Part shown: piece by piece, positions 44,584 through 57,625 of the stretch | Layout of the letters: the number at the start of each line of letters is the position of its first letter | Position numbering within the stretch: the stretch's first letter is position 1 | Origin: Anisus vortex | Taxonomy: Eukaryota; Mollusca; Gastropoda; Planorbidae | Reading direction: 5' to 3' | NCBI GenBank assembly: GCA_949126835.1 | Contig: OX421499.1 | Coordinates: forward strand, 3,922,553 to 3,986,552 | Length of the DNA stretch: 64,000 bases | Program-made: the position numbers and the translations under genes | Notes under the pieces: generated by a model | The model's database searches: none | The model's input: only the letters and a program-made list of their open reading frames with translations | What the model was told of the DNA's origin: nothing

Positions 44584-46525
44584 TCTCAAAAGGAATATGT
44601 ATGTATGTGGCTGGCTGGCTGGCTGGGTATGTACATACCGCATAATCTTTTTAAATACTGGACATAAAAACGTGAAATTTGCTACAAATATTCTTTGCGT
44701 TACGGCGGTGAACACTGTCATGGTTTTAAAAAAATTGAAATGACCGCAGTGGTCAGTTTGGTCAAAAAACGCGAAAAAAACACAACTTTTGATTCACATT
44801 GTCTTTGCCAGTACAACTTTTTATAGTTTTTCGTCACAAAGTTAGAAAAAAAAGGATGCGCTGAGATTATTTTTATGACGTCATCAATCTTTGCGCATGG
44901 ATTTTATAGCAATGAAGGGACATTTTTCATTCATGTTTAAATTGACGTCATCAAACTATGTGCATGGATTTTTATCTCAACTCAATGACGGGAACAAATT
45001 TTCTTAATGTTTAAATTGTCTACGTGCCGTAAACAACATAAATTCTTTACACTACCAATACTGTAGTTGATTTTCTTAATCTATCACTACTTTAATACTT
45101 TACACTGTGAATACATGACTTAAAGCTAATTAATAATTTAAAACTTTAAGCAAATAGATTTAGCATTTTTTTTCTGTTTCGGGAAGTAATACCGACGCCT
45201 TACTAAGCTTATTTAAACGCAGCGGTCCTGGTTACACTCTATATTTAAGCTTATAATTATATGGCGTCATCAAATTTTGCGTATTTATGCGTTTAAGAAG
45301 GGAACACAATTTTGTTTTAATTTGCGTCGTAATTTGTAGAATGCAATATTTAAATGGTCTAAGTTACCGGAAAATACTTTATCCCCGCTTAAGACTATTG
45401 CTTATAACTCAATGGGTTATTTTATCCAGTTCCGAGAACTGGGCACCTTTTGGCTTATCGCCTTGGTAACGGCCATTGTTTAAATTACCGGGCAATGTTT
45501 AAATTACCGGGCAATGTTTATAATACCGGGCAATGTTTAAATTACCGGGCAATGTTTAAATTACCGGGCAATGTTTAAATTACCGGGCAATGTTTAATTA
45601 CCGGGCAATGTTTAAATTACCGGGCAATGTTTAAATTACCGGGCAATGTTTATAATACCGGGCAATGTTTAAATTACCGGGCAATGTTTAAATTACCGGG
45701 CAATGTTTAAATTACCGGGCAATGTTTAATTACCGGGCAATGTTTAAATTACCGGGCAATGTTTATAATACCGGGCAATGTTTAAATTACCGGGCAATGT
45801 TTAAATTACCGGGCAATGTTTAAATTACCGGGCAATGTTTAAATTACCGGGCAATGTTTATAATACCGGGCAATGTTTAAATTACCGGGCAATGTTTAAA
45901 TTACCGGGCAATGTTTAAATTACCGGGCAATGTTTAAATTACCGGACAATGTTTATATTACCGGGCAATGTTTAATTTGCCGGGCAATGTTCAAATTGCT
46001 GGAACTAACTTTTTAAAGTTTTAATTCGTGTCGTATACGTTTTATAAACATTATTTCATATGGGTTTCATTTGTTATCGTTTTACATGTTGAATAGAAAA
46101 TTTAATTCTAAGTTTGCTTCCAAAGCAACAATAAAAAAATAAATAGCAAATAAACAAAAACAACACAACATAGGTCTGCGACTTAATGTTTGTCGTAAAA
46201 AAAATATATCAAACAATCATTAAAAAAAAAAAAAAGTACTGTCGAATGTTCTTAATCAATGAATAGAACAAAATATATTCATGTTTTAATTTGCGTCGTA
46301 ATTTATAGCGGGCAATTTTGTAATTGTTATAATGGGTGATGAGTAATGATTTTAACGGGTAATTCATGTTGTAGCGGGCAAATAAAAAATTACCTCACGT
46401 TTAAATTCGTGTCGTAGGTCATGCGGGCAATCTCATTATAACTGCCTGAGTAGTTAGAGTGTATGCAAACATAAATTTTAGCCGGTTCGGAGGACCGGGC
46501 ACATAACGGCTTGTATATATATAAA
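44584..46525 (+). repeat. Array unit 9, type B, with about 27 copies of the 19-bp repeat
   Basis: The largest 19-bp array (45487-46002). Inside it a run of about eight repeats appears twice in the same order, including an 18-bp variant missing one A (TTTAATTACCGGG). This shows recent internal duplication. Confidence 0.85.
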
Positions 46526-48226
46526 TCTCAAAAGGAATATGTGGCTGGCTGGCTGGCTGGCTGGCTGGGTATGTACATACCGCATAATCTTTTTAAATAC
46601 TGGACATAAAAACGTGAAATTTGCTACAAATATTCTTTGCGTTACGGCAGTGAACACTGTCAAGGTTTTAAAAAAATTAAAATGACCGCAGTGGTCAGTT
46701 TGGTCAAAAAACGCGAAAAAAACACAACTTTTGATTCACATTGTCTTTGCCAGTACAACTTTTTATAGTTTTTCGTCACAAAGTTAGAAAAAAAAAGGAT
46801 GCGCTGAGATTATTTTTATGACGTCATCAAAGTTTGCGCATGGATTTTATAGCAATGAAGGGACATTTTTCATTCATGTTTAAATTGACGTCATCAAACT
46901 ATGTGCATGGATTTTATTATCTCAACTCAATGACGGGAACAAATTTTCTTCATGTTTAAATTGTCTACGTGCCGTAAACAACATAAATTCTTTACACTAC
47001 CAATACTGTAGTTGATTTTCTTAATCTATCACTACTTTAATACTTTACACTGTGAATACATGACTTAAAGCTAATTAATAATTTAAAACTTTACAAACAT
47101 AGGACAAAGCAAATAGATTTAGCATTTTTTTTTCTGTTTCGGGAAGTAGGCTAATACCGACGCCTTACTAAGCTTATTTAAACGCAGTGGTCCTGGTTAC
47201 ACTCTATATTTAAGCTTATAATTATATGGCGTCATCAAATTTTGCGTATTTATGCGTTTAAGAAGGGAACACAATTTTGTTTTAATTTGCGTCGTTATTT
47301 GTGGAATGCAATATTTAAATGGTATAAGTTACCGGAAAATACTTTATCCCCGCTTAAGACTATTGTTTATAACTCCATGGGTTATTTTATCCAGTTCCGA
47401 GAACTGGGCACCTTTAGGCTTATCGCCTAGGTAACTGCCATTGTTTAAATTACCGGGCAATGTTTAAATTACCGGGCAATGTTTATAATACCGGGCAATG
47501 TTTATAATACCGGGCAATGTTTAAATTACCGGGCAATGTTTAAATTACCGGGCAATGTTTATAATACCGGGCAATGTTTATAATACCGGGCAATGTTTAA
47601 ATTACCGGGCAATGTTTATAATACCGGGCAATGTTTAAATTACCGGGCAATGTTTAAATTACCGGGCACTGTTTAATTTGCCGGGCAATGTTAAAATTGC
47701 CGGAACTAAATTTTTAAAGTTTTAATTCGTGTCGTATACGTTTTATAAACATTATTTCATAAGGGTTTCATTTGTTATTGTTTTACATGTTGAATAGAAA
47801 ATTTAATTCTAAGTTTGCTTCCAAAGCAACAATAAATAAATAAATAGCAAATAAACAAAAACAGCACAACATAGGTCTGCGACTTAATGTTTGTCGTAAA
47901 AAAAATATATCAAACAATCATTAAAAAAAACAAAAAGTACTGTCGAATGTTCTTAATCAATGAATAGAACAAAATATATTCATGTTTTAATTTGCGTCGT
48001 AATTTATAGCGGGCAATTTTGTAATTGTTATAATGGGTGATGAGTAATGATTTTAACGGGTAATTTATGTTGTAGCGGGCAAATAAAAAATTACCTCACG
48101 TTTAAATTCGTGTCGTAGGTCATGCGGGTAATCTCATTATAACTGCCTGAGTAGTTAGAGGGTATGTAAACATAACTTTTAGCCGGTTCGGAGGACCGGG
48201 CACATAACGGCTTGTATATATATAAA
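46526..48226 (+). repeat. Array unit 10, type B, with about 13 copies of the 19-bp repeat
   Basis: Minisatellite at 47452-47703. Shares the GTCGTTATTTGTGGAATGC variant with units 4 and 8. It has a private GGCTAATACC insertion near 47148. Confidence 0.85.
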
Positions 48227-48242
48227 TCTCAAAAGGAATATG

Positions 48243-48273
<31 letters not shown>

Positions 48274-50292
48274 GTATGTACATACCGCATAATCTTTTTA
48301 AATACTGGACATAAAAACGTGAAATTTGCTACAAATATTCTTTGCGTTACGGCGGTGAACACTGTCAAGGTTTTAAAAAAATTAAAGTGACCGCAGTGGT
48401 CAGTTTGGTCAAAAAACGCGAATAAAACGACATATTTTGGGTTCATGTTAAAATTGCCGTTCCAACTTTTTATAGTTTTTCGATCGATCGCGCTAAAAAA
48501 ATAGAAAAAAAGGATGGCGTTGAGATTTTTTTCAGGATGACGCCATCAAAGTTTGCGCAGAGATAGCTAGCCGGCTTTTCGTTATGACGTCATCAAATTT
48601 TGCGTATTCATTTAAAATTAACTTTGCTTCAACCTTTGCTAATGTACTTTATGAATGAATAGAACAAAATATATTCACGTTTTAATTTGCGTCGTAATTT
48701 ATAGCGGGATATTTTTAAATTGTTATAATGGGTAATGATTAATGGTTTTAATGGGTATCTTACGTTGTATCTGGCAAATACAAAATTCCATCACGTTTTT
48801 ATTCGTGTTGTATATGTCCACAGAATAGGTATAAAACAGAATGCGCAATCGCATTTTATTTCTGTTTTGGGCAGTAATACCGACGCCATACTAAGCCTAT
48901 TTAAACGCAGTGGTCCTGATTACACTCTATATTTATGCTTATTTAGCCTACAACGTCCTTTTCTTCAAATCTACAAGTTCGAACACCCAAAGCTAATATT
49001 TCAGGCAAAATGTGCATAAACGGTTGTGTAATAAACTACAACAATGATGCGAAAACGACTGATTATCGTAAAAAAGAGCATGTCAAACTGCATGGCTTTC
49101 ATGACTCCATAAAGGATAAACAACAGCATAAACAACCTCATATTAACTCATTATGAATTATATGCCTATTTCCCTTCATAATTTTAAAAGTTTATTTGGT
49201 TTAAAAAGTATATATATTTATGTACCGGTAGCCGCAGCAATTTAGTTACCGGTACCGAGCTACGTCTAAGCCATTTTTTTTTCAAATCAGTACCGGGTAA
49301 TAAATATTTGTACATCATATTGGCCTAATCATATAATGTTCAAAACAAAATGGGTAATTAAGTCAAATTTATATAAAAATAAGCCTATAATGAAAGATAA
49401 TGTAGGCCCTATATATATTGTATATATTTATGGCAGACGTAGATATCCTTTCACATTTTACTATAGTAGCGTCTCTAGCGACCGCTGCATTGCGGAAAAT
49501 GGTAACTTTTAGTGAGTGCGTATATAGGGATTGTGCATTCTGTTCTATACCTATTCTGTGTATACGTCTTATAAACTTTGTAGCGGGAAATTTTTCAATT
49601 GCTAGGCAATGTTTAAATTGCCGAGCTCAACGTTTTAAAGTTTTAATTTGTATCGTATACGTCTTATAAACTATGTAGCGGGAAATTTTTATATTGCCGG
49701 GCAATGTTTAAATTTGCCGGACCAACTTTTTAAAGTTTTAATTCATGTCGTATACGTTGTATAAACTATGATTCATATCGGTTTCAGTTGTTATTGTTTT
49801 TCCTGTTGAATTTAAAATTTAATTCTAAGTTTGCTTCCAAAGCAACAATAAATAAATAGCAAAAAACACCAAAAAACAAAAAAAAAAACAAAAAAAAAAA
49901 TATTGATCTACGATTAATGTTGTAGCAAAAAAATATATCAAACAATCATTTTCGAATTAACAGTACTTTTTAAAAGACATGTGAGTTCTGTTTTACAGAA
50001 AGAGTTTAATTACCCAATAAACTCACAAAATTCGATCATAGTGGTCATACTTTGAGCAAGAAATAAATAAAAAATTATTATTATTTGTTTTTCCCGTTTA
50101 GTTGTATATTGAATTGGTGTATAATAAAGTGTGCAAAACAAAAATCATTTAAAAAATACTGACCACAAAAAAAAAACATACTACTTTATGTATGTTGCTA
50201 AAACAAAACTAAAAAACTATAATGTGTCAAGCATATTCTAAAAAAAAGCCCGTTCGAAGAATCGGGCACATAACGGCTTGTATATATATAAA
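48227..50292 (+). repeat. Array unit 11, type A
   Basis: 2.07 kb. The first CRE-like palindrome is mutated (GATGACGCCATC) while the second is intact. Ends in the A-type hairpin and CTTG. Confidence 0.85.
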
Positions 50293-50320
50293 TCTCAAAA
50301 GGAATATGTATGTATGTATG

Positions 50321-50355
<35 letters not shown>

Positions 50356-52247
50356 GTATGTACATACCGCATAATCTTTTTAAATACTGGACATAAAAAC
50401 GTGAAATTTGCTACAAATATTCTTTGCGTTACGGCGGTGAACACTGTCAAGGTTTTAAAAAAATTAAAATGACCGCAGTGGTCAAATTGGTCAAAAAACG
50501 TGAAAAAAACACAACTTTTGATTCACATTGTCTTTGCCAGTACAACTTTTTATAGTTTTTCGTCACAAAGTTAGAAAAAAAAAGGATGCGCTGAGATTAT
50601 TTTTATGACGTCATCAATCTTTGCGCATGGATTTTATAGCAATGAAGGGACATTTTTCATTCATGTTTAAATTGACGTCATCAAACTATGTGCATGGATT
50701 TTATTATCTCAACTCAATGACGGGAACAATTTTTTTTTCATGTTTAAATTGTCTACGTGCCGTAAACAACATAAATTCTTTACACTACCAATACTGTAGT
50801 TGATTTTCTTAATCTATCACTACTTTGATACTTTACACTATGAATACATGACTTAAAGCTAATTAATAATTTAAAACTTTACAAACATAGGACAAAGCAA
50901 ATAGATTTAGCATTTTTTTTCTGTTTTCGGAAGTAATACCGACGCATTACTAAGCTTATTTAAACGCAGTGGTCCTGGTTACACTCTATATTTAAGCTTA
51001 TAATTATATGGCGTCATCAAATTTTGCGTATTTATGCGTTTAAGAAGGGAACAAAATTTTGTTTTAATTTGCGTCGTAATTTGTAGAATGCAATATTTAA
51101 ATGGTTTAAGTAAATAAATTAAGTTACCGGAAAATACTTTATCCCCGCTTAAGACAATTGCTTATAACTCCATGGGTTATTTTATCCAGTTCCGAGAACT
51201 GGGCACCTTTAGGCTTATCGCCTTGGTAACGGCCATTGTTTTAATTACCGGGCAATGTTTAAATTACCGGGCAATGTTTATAATACCAGGCAATGTTTAA
51301 ATTACCGGGCAATGTTTAAATTACCGGGCAATGTTTATAATACCGGACAATGTTTAAATTACCGGGCAATGTTTAAATTACCGGGCAATGTTTATAATAC
51401 CGGGCAATGTTTATAATACCGGGCAATGTTTAAATTACCGGGCAATGTTTAAATTACCGGGCAATGTTTATAATACCGGGCAATGTTTATAATACCGGGC
51501 AATGTTTAAATTACCGGGCAATGTTTAAATTACCGGGCAATGTTTATAATACCGGGCAATGTTTATAATACCGGGCAATGTTTAAATTACCGGGCAATGT
51601 TTATAATACCGGGCAATGTTTATAATACCGGGCAATGTTTATAATACCGGGCAATGTTTAAATTACAAGGCAATGTTTAAATTACCGGGCAATGTTTAAT
51701 TTGCCGGGCAATTTTCAAATTGCCGGAACTAAATTTTTAAAGTTTTAATTCGTGTCGTATACGTTTTATAAACATTATTTCATAAGGGTTTCATTTGTTA
51801 TTGTTTTACATGTTGAATAGAAAAATTAATTCTAAGTTTGCTTCCAAAGCAACAATAAATAAATAAATAGCAAAAAAACAAAAACAACACAACATAGGTC
51901 TGCGACTTAATGTTTGTCGTAAAGAAAATATATCAAACAATCATTAAAAAAAAAAAAGTAGTGTCGAATGTTCTTAATCAATGAATAGAACAAAATATAT
52001 TCATGTTTTAATTTGCGTCGTAATTTATAGCGGGCAATTTTGTAATTGTTATAATGGGTGATGAGTAATGATTTTAACGGGTAATTCATGTTGTAGCGGG
52101 CAAATAAAAAATTACCTCACGTTTAAATTCGTGTCGTAGGTCATGCGGGCAATCTCATTATAACTGCCTGAGTAGTTAGAGTGTATGTAAACATAACTTT
52201 TAGCCGGTTCGGAGGACCGGGCACATAACGGCTTGTATATATATAAA
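50293..52247 (+). repeat. Array unit 12, type B, with about 25 copies of the 19-bp repeat
   Basis: Minisatellite at 51247-51726. Shares the private variants of unit 3, so the two are recent duplicates although they lie about 17 kb apart. Confidence 0.85.
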
Positions 52248-53922
52248 TCTCAAAAGGAATATGTATGTGGCTGGCTGGGTATGTACATACCGCATAATCT
52301 TTTTAAATACTGGACATAAAAACGTGAAATTTGCTACAAATATTCTTTGCGTTACGGCGGTGAACACTGTCAAGGTTTTAAAAAAATTAAAATGACCGCA
52401 GTGGTCAGTTTGGTCAAAAAACGCGAAAAAAACACAATTTTTGATTCACATTGTCTTTGCCAGTACAACTTTTTATAGTTTTTCGTCACAAAGCTAGAAA
52501 AAAAAGGATGCGCTGAGATTATTTTTATGACGTCATCAATCTTTGCGCATGGATTTTATAGCGATGAAGGGACATTTTTCATTCATGTTTAAATTGACGT
52601 CATCAAACTATGTGCATGGATTTTTATCTCAATGATGGGAACAAATTTTCTTCATGTTTAAATTGCCTACGTGCCGTAAACAACATACATTCTTTACACT
52701 ACCAATACTGTAGTTGATTTTCTTAATCTATCACTACTTTAATACTTTACACTGTGAATACATCACTTAAAGCTAATTAATAATTTAAAACTTTACAAAC
52801 ATAGGACAAAGCAAATAGATTTAGCATTTTTTTTCTGTTTCGGGAAATAATACCGACGCATTACTAAGCTTATTTAAACGCAGTGGTCCTGGTTACACTC
52901 TATATTTAAGCTTATAATTATATGGCGTCATCAAATTTGGCGTATTTATGCGTTTAAGAAGGGAACAAAATTTTGTTTTAATTTGCGTCGTAATTTGTAG
53001 AATGCAATATTTAAATGGTTTAAGTTACCGGAAAATACTTTATCCCCGCTTAAGACTATTGCTTATAACTCCATGGGTTATTTTATCCAGCTCCGAGAAC
53101 TGGGCACCTTTAGGCTTATCGCCTTGGTAACGGCCATTGTTTAAATTACCGGGCAATGTTTAAATTACCGGGCAATGTTTATAATACCGGGCAATGTTTA
53201 AATTACCGGGCAATGTTTAAATTACCGGGCAATGTTTAAATTACCGGGCAATGGTTAAATTACCGGGCAATGTTTAAATTACCGGGCAATGTTTATAATA
53301 CCGGGCAATGTTTAAATTACCGGGCAATGTTTAAATTACCGGGCAATGTTTATATTACCGGGCAATGTTTAATTTGCCGGGCAATGTTCAAATTGCCGGA
53401 ACTAACTTTTTAAAATTTTAATTCGTGTCGTATACGTTTTATAAACATTATTTCATATGGGTTTCATTTGTTATTGTTTTACATGTTGAATAGAAAATTT
53501 AATTCTAAGTTTGCTTCCAAAGCAACAATAAATAAATAAATAGCAAATAAACAAAAACAACACAACATAGGTCTGCGACTTAATGTTTGTCGTAAAAAAA
53601 ATATATTAAACAATCATAAAAAAAAAATAAAAGTAATGTCGAATGTTCTTAATCAATGAATAGAACAAAATATATTCATGTTTTAATTTGCGTCGTAATT
53701 TATAGCGGGCAATTTTGTAATTGTTATAATGGGTGATGAGTAATGATTTTAACAGGTAATTCATGTTGTAGCGGGCAAATAAAAAATTACCTCACGTTTA
53801 AATTCGTATCGTAGGTCACGCGGGCAATCTCATTATAACTGCCTGAGTAGTTAGAGTGTATGTAAACATAACTTTTAGCCGGTTCGGAGGACCGGGCACA
53901 TACCGGCTAGTATATATATAAA
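52248..53922 (+). repeat. Array unit 13, type B, with about 13 copies of the 19-bp repeat
   Basis: Minisatellite at 53148-53400. The head has a very short GGCT tract, and the ATGGATTTTTATCTC stretch (shared with unit 9) shows a small deletion. Ends in CTAG. Confidence 0.85.
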
Positions 53923-55951
53923 TCTCAAAAGGAATATGTATGTATGTGGCTGGCTGGGTATGTACATACCGCATAATCTTTTTAAATACTGGACATAAAA
54001 ACGTGAAATTCGCTACAAATATTCTTTGCGTTACGGCGGTGAACACTGTCAAGGTTTTAAAAAAATTAAAATGACCGCAGTGGTCAGTTTGGTCAAAAAA
54101 CGCGAATAAAACGACATATTTTGGGTTCATGTTAAAATTGCCGTTCCAACTTTTTATAGTTTTTCGATCGATGGCGCTAAAAAAATATAAAAAACGATGG
54201 CGTTGAGATTTTTTTCAGGATGACGTCATCAAAGTTTGCGCAGAAATAGTTAGCCGGCTTTTCGTTATGACGTCATCAAATTTTGCGTATTCATTTAAAA
54301 TTAACTTTGCTTCAACCTTTGCTAATGTACTTTATGAATGGATAGAACAAAATATTTTCACGTTTTAATTTGCGTCGTAATTTATAGCGGGATATTTTTA
54401 AATTGTTATAATGGGTAATGATTAATGGTTTTAATGGGTATCTTACGTTGTATCTGGCAAATACAAAATTCCTTCACGTTTTTATTCATGTTGTATATGT
54501 CCACAGAATAGGTATAAAACAGAATGCGCAATCGCATTTTATTTCTGTTTTGGGCAGTAATACCGACGCCATACTAAGCAGCGGTCCTGGTTACACTCTA
54601 TATTTATGCTTATTTAGCCTACAACGTCCTTTTCTTCAAATCTACAAGTTCGAGCACCCAAAGCTAATATTTCATCAAAATGTGCATAAACGGTTGTGTA
54701 ATAAACTACAACAATGATGCGAAAACGACTGATTATCGTAAAAAAGAGCATGTCAAACTGCATGGCTTTCCTGACTCCATAAAGGATAAACAACAGCATA
54801 AACAACCTCATATTAACTCATTATGAATTATATGCCTATTTCCCTTCATAATTTTAAAAGTTTATTTTGGTTTAAAAAGTATATATATTTATGTACCGGT
54901 GGCCGCAGCAATTTAGTTACCGGTACCGAGCTACGTCTAAGCCATTTTTTTTTCAAATCAGTACCGGGCAATAAAAATATTTATACATCATATTGGCCTA
55001 ATCATATAATGTTGAAAACAAAATGGGTAATTAAGTCAAATTTATATAAAAGTAAGCCTAAAATGAAAGATAATGTAGGCCCTATATATATTGTATATAT
55101 TTATGGCAGACGTAGATATCCTTTCTCATTTTACTATTGTAGCGTCTCTAGCGACCGCTGCATTGCGGAAAATGGTAACTTTTAGTAACTGTGTATATAG
55201 GGATTGTGCATTCTGTTCTATACCTATTCTGTCTATACGTCTTATAAAGTTTGTAGCGGGAAATTTTTCAATTGCCAGGCAATGTTTAAATTGCCGAGCT
55301 CAACGTTTTAAAGTTTTAATTTGTATCGTATACGTCTTATAAACTATGTAGCGGGAAATTTTTATATTGCTGGGCAATGTTTAAATTTGCCGGACCAACT
55401 TTTTAAAGTTTTAATTCATGTCGTATACGTTGTATAAACTATGATTCATATCGGTTTCAGTTGTTATTGTTTTTCCTGTTGAATTTAAAATTTAATTCTA
55501 AGTTTGCTTCCAAAGCAACAATAAATAAATAGCAAATAACACCAACAAAAAAACAAAAAAATAAATAAATATTGATCTACGACTAATGTTGTAGAAAAAA
55601 AAAATATCAAACAATCATTTTTGAATTAACAGTACTTTTTAAAAGACATGTGAGTTCTGTTTTACAGAAAGAGTTTAATTACCCAATAAACTCACAAAAT
55701 TCGATCATAGTGGTCATACTTTGAGCAAGAAATAAAAAAAAATTATTATTATTTGTTTTTCCTTTTTAGTTGTATATTGAATTGGTGTATAATAAAGTGT
55801 GCAAAACAAAAATAAATTTAAAAAATACTGACCACAAAAAAAAACAACATACTACTTTATGTATGTTGCGATAACAAAACTAAAAAACTATAATGTGTCA
55901 AGCATATTCTAAAAAAAAGCCCGTTCGAAGAATCGGGCACATAACGGCTTG
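53923..55951 (+). repeat. Array unit 14, type A (right edge of the array)
   Basis: 2.03 kb. Ends CCCGTTCGAAGAATCGGG, then CACATAACGGCTTG, followed by TATCTTATAAG, which is unrelated to the next-unit start. This is the only junction that shows the right flank of the array. Confidence 0.85.
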
Positions 55952-55959
55952 TATCTTAT

Positions 55960-56126
55960 AAGTTTACAGACATTCCTTCTAGATAGAAGATTATTACGTC
56001 CACTTGGCCCAAAAACTCCTGCAGGGCGATAAGGATCCGTCGGTGGCAGGGCTAGAACCCGCGACCTGTCAGTTGGTTTTTGGTTGACAGTCCGGTGAAC
56101 TAACCGCTGGACCAGTGCCTTTCTGT
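55960..56126 (-). mobile_element. tRNA-derived SINE of a second family
   Basis: On the minus strand GGCACTGGTCCAGCGGTTAG carries an A box (TGGTCCAGCGG) and GGTCGCGGGTTCTAGCCC a B box. The rest differs from the 22955 family. The 3' part reads GTGGACGTAATAATCTTC. A fragment of the same head lies at 59168-59202. No clear target duplication was seen. Confidence 0.65.
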
Positions 56127-56129
56127 AAT

Positions 56130-56710
56130 AGCTCCCCCCCCCCCCTTTAATTAATTAATAGAGAAAAGCATTTTTTTAGGTATTGCAAACTTTATGACCA
56201 ATCGACAGCTTGGTTCGAATGTCACGTGACATCTTGCTGCACAATTATAATCAAACCGAAACTAAACTATGAAAACTAAATAAACTCTCTCTCTCTCTCT
56301 TCAAATATTGCAATAAGATTATGTTTAGTTTTAAAGTAAAAGCGAAGTCGGAATATTTGTGACTAATATCTTAAGCAGTTTAAAAAGAAATGGACGTGAT
56401 AAAAAGTCTATATCGATCTAATTAAGTCTACATTTCTATGTTTAGACAAAATTAGAACCATGAAGATTTTAATACAAAAGCTATTCATTTACCGAAATAA
56501 AGATCTTGATTAAAAATATGTATATATCTATATGTCAGTGCAGTCCACCATATTGAAAGATAAAGTACATGTTGTAGTCTTATAAAAAGACGTTTCTAAT
56601 TTAATTTATCTTTATTTACAGATCTTGCCCCCACTTCATTCCACCTAAACGGCGTATTTTTTTAAACACTTTTTATTCCGCCATCTCTCCATAAAAATAA
56701 AATAAATATA
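56130..56710. other. AT-rich non-coding sequence
   Basis: A C-run (56133-56145) and a short CT tract (56285-56300), otherwise unique AT-rich DNA with no gene signals. Confidence 0.4.
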
Positions 56711-56713
56711 AGT

Positions 56714-57141
56714 TATATCATACCTTATGAATTTCCACACAAAAAGTTTGCGCTTCCTTTTTTTTCTAGCATTGGCCTGCAAAAACCATAAAAAGATAAC
56801 TCGCTTTGTTTCGGCTATATTTTGTAGTTTTTATTCTAGTTATTTCGTAAGAACGAAAATATCCGAAAAGTTTGTTTACTTTCGTCTCTTCCGGCAGAGG
56901 CAGCCATGTTTCCATTTTCTTCGATTTGCAAATTGGTCGAAGGTATTAGTGACTATTCCAAAGACTACGATGCTGAAAATTTGATAGAAGGTATTGTTAG
57001 TCTGGACAAGTCTGCGACCCAAGTTTCAGCTCCATTGGACGACGGGAAATGGTCGAAAAATTGATGCAAAGTTTTGCCAACAAAAATCCAAGCAAGCAAG
57101 CAGACAGACAATGCAAGATAATAGAAAGGCAGTAAAAAAAA
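56714..57141 (-). repeat. Dispersed repeat, inverted copy of 24759-25164
   Basis: Read on the minus strand it matches the nested repeat in the hAT element from TTTCTATTATCTTGCATTG through GCATCAATTTTTCGACCA to GGAAATTCATAAGGTATGAT. Because here it is not flanked by hAT ends, it is an independent mobile family. Confidence 0.7.
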
Positions 57142-57369
57142 CTATTTTTAGTTAGCATTCGTAGCTAAACCAGAAACACTTTAGTATTTATGGCTTACGC
57201 GTAGTTCCATCATTGTTTAAGTTTATGAAATGTATTACTTAGCAACGTTGATGTATAATCGTTAGATATATAAAATTAATATTAGTATGATTTTATATCA
57301 AGACCTTGGGCCAACCAGTCCAACACTCTTACTTCTACCAGCAAAAAAAATCCTTAAGATTCTAAACAA

Positions 57370-57625
57370 AAACTAACACGCACACACACACGCACACACA
57401 CACGCACATCAACAATTACCAAAAACTTAGGCAACAGCAATAGAATAATACAACAAAAAACATTGATTCATTAGCATGTGATCTGTTTTCATGCAGTTTT
57501 ATTTCTCTAGGGTCGTGTGTAAATTAATTCAAACTCTAACACGCCAACACACACACACACACCCACACACACACATATACACCATACACACGCACAGACA
57601 CAGACATAGACACACACACAGAGAG
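57370..57625. repeat. Interrupted CA microsatellites
   Basis: Two CA-rich tracts (57375-57410 and 57540-57625) separated by AT-rich unique DNA. Confidence 0.85.

Larger units (their letters stand above)
30138..55951 (+). mobile_element. Tandem array of 14 Helitron-like composite units
   Basis: Fourteen head-to-tail units of 1.4-2.1 kb each begin TCTCAAAAGG after TATATATATAAA. Each then has a variable GGCT tract (short in some units), the palindrome GGTATGTACATACC, ATGACCGCAGTGGTCA and TGACGTCA words, and ends with a GC hairpin 11-12 bases before CTTG or CTAG followed by T. Hairpin plus CT(A/T)G ends, absence of terminal inverted repeats and of transposase, and head-to-tail tandem copies all fit non-autonomous Helitron-type rolling-circle elements; this is inference. 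Type A units (2, 7, 11, 14) are about 2.05 kb and end with hairpin CCCGTTCGAAGAATCGGG. Type B units (3, 4, 6, 8, 9, 10, 12, 13) carry a 19-bp minisatellite and end with CCGGTTCGGAGGACCGG. Units 1 and 5 are recombinants. Open frames inside are short, recur with the repeat and are not credible genes. Confidence 0.75.

Noticed and set aside
31998..55342. Recurrent open frames of 60-108 codons in the array (for example starting MINGFNGYL, MYIFMADVD, MRLRREQNF, MTVFTAVTQ)
   Set aside because: They recur only because the DNA unit recurs, lie on both strands, are broken in some copies, and show no domain or start context.
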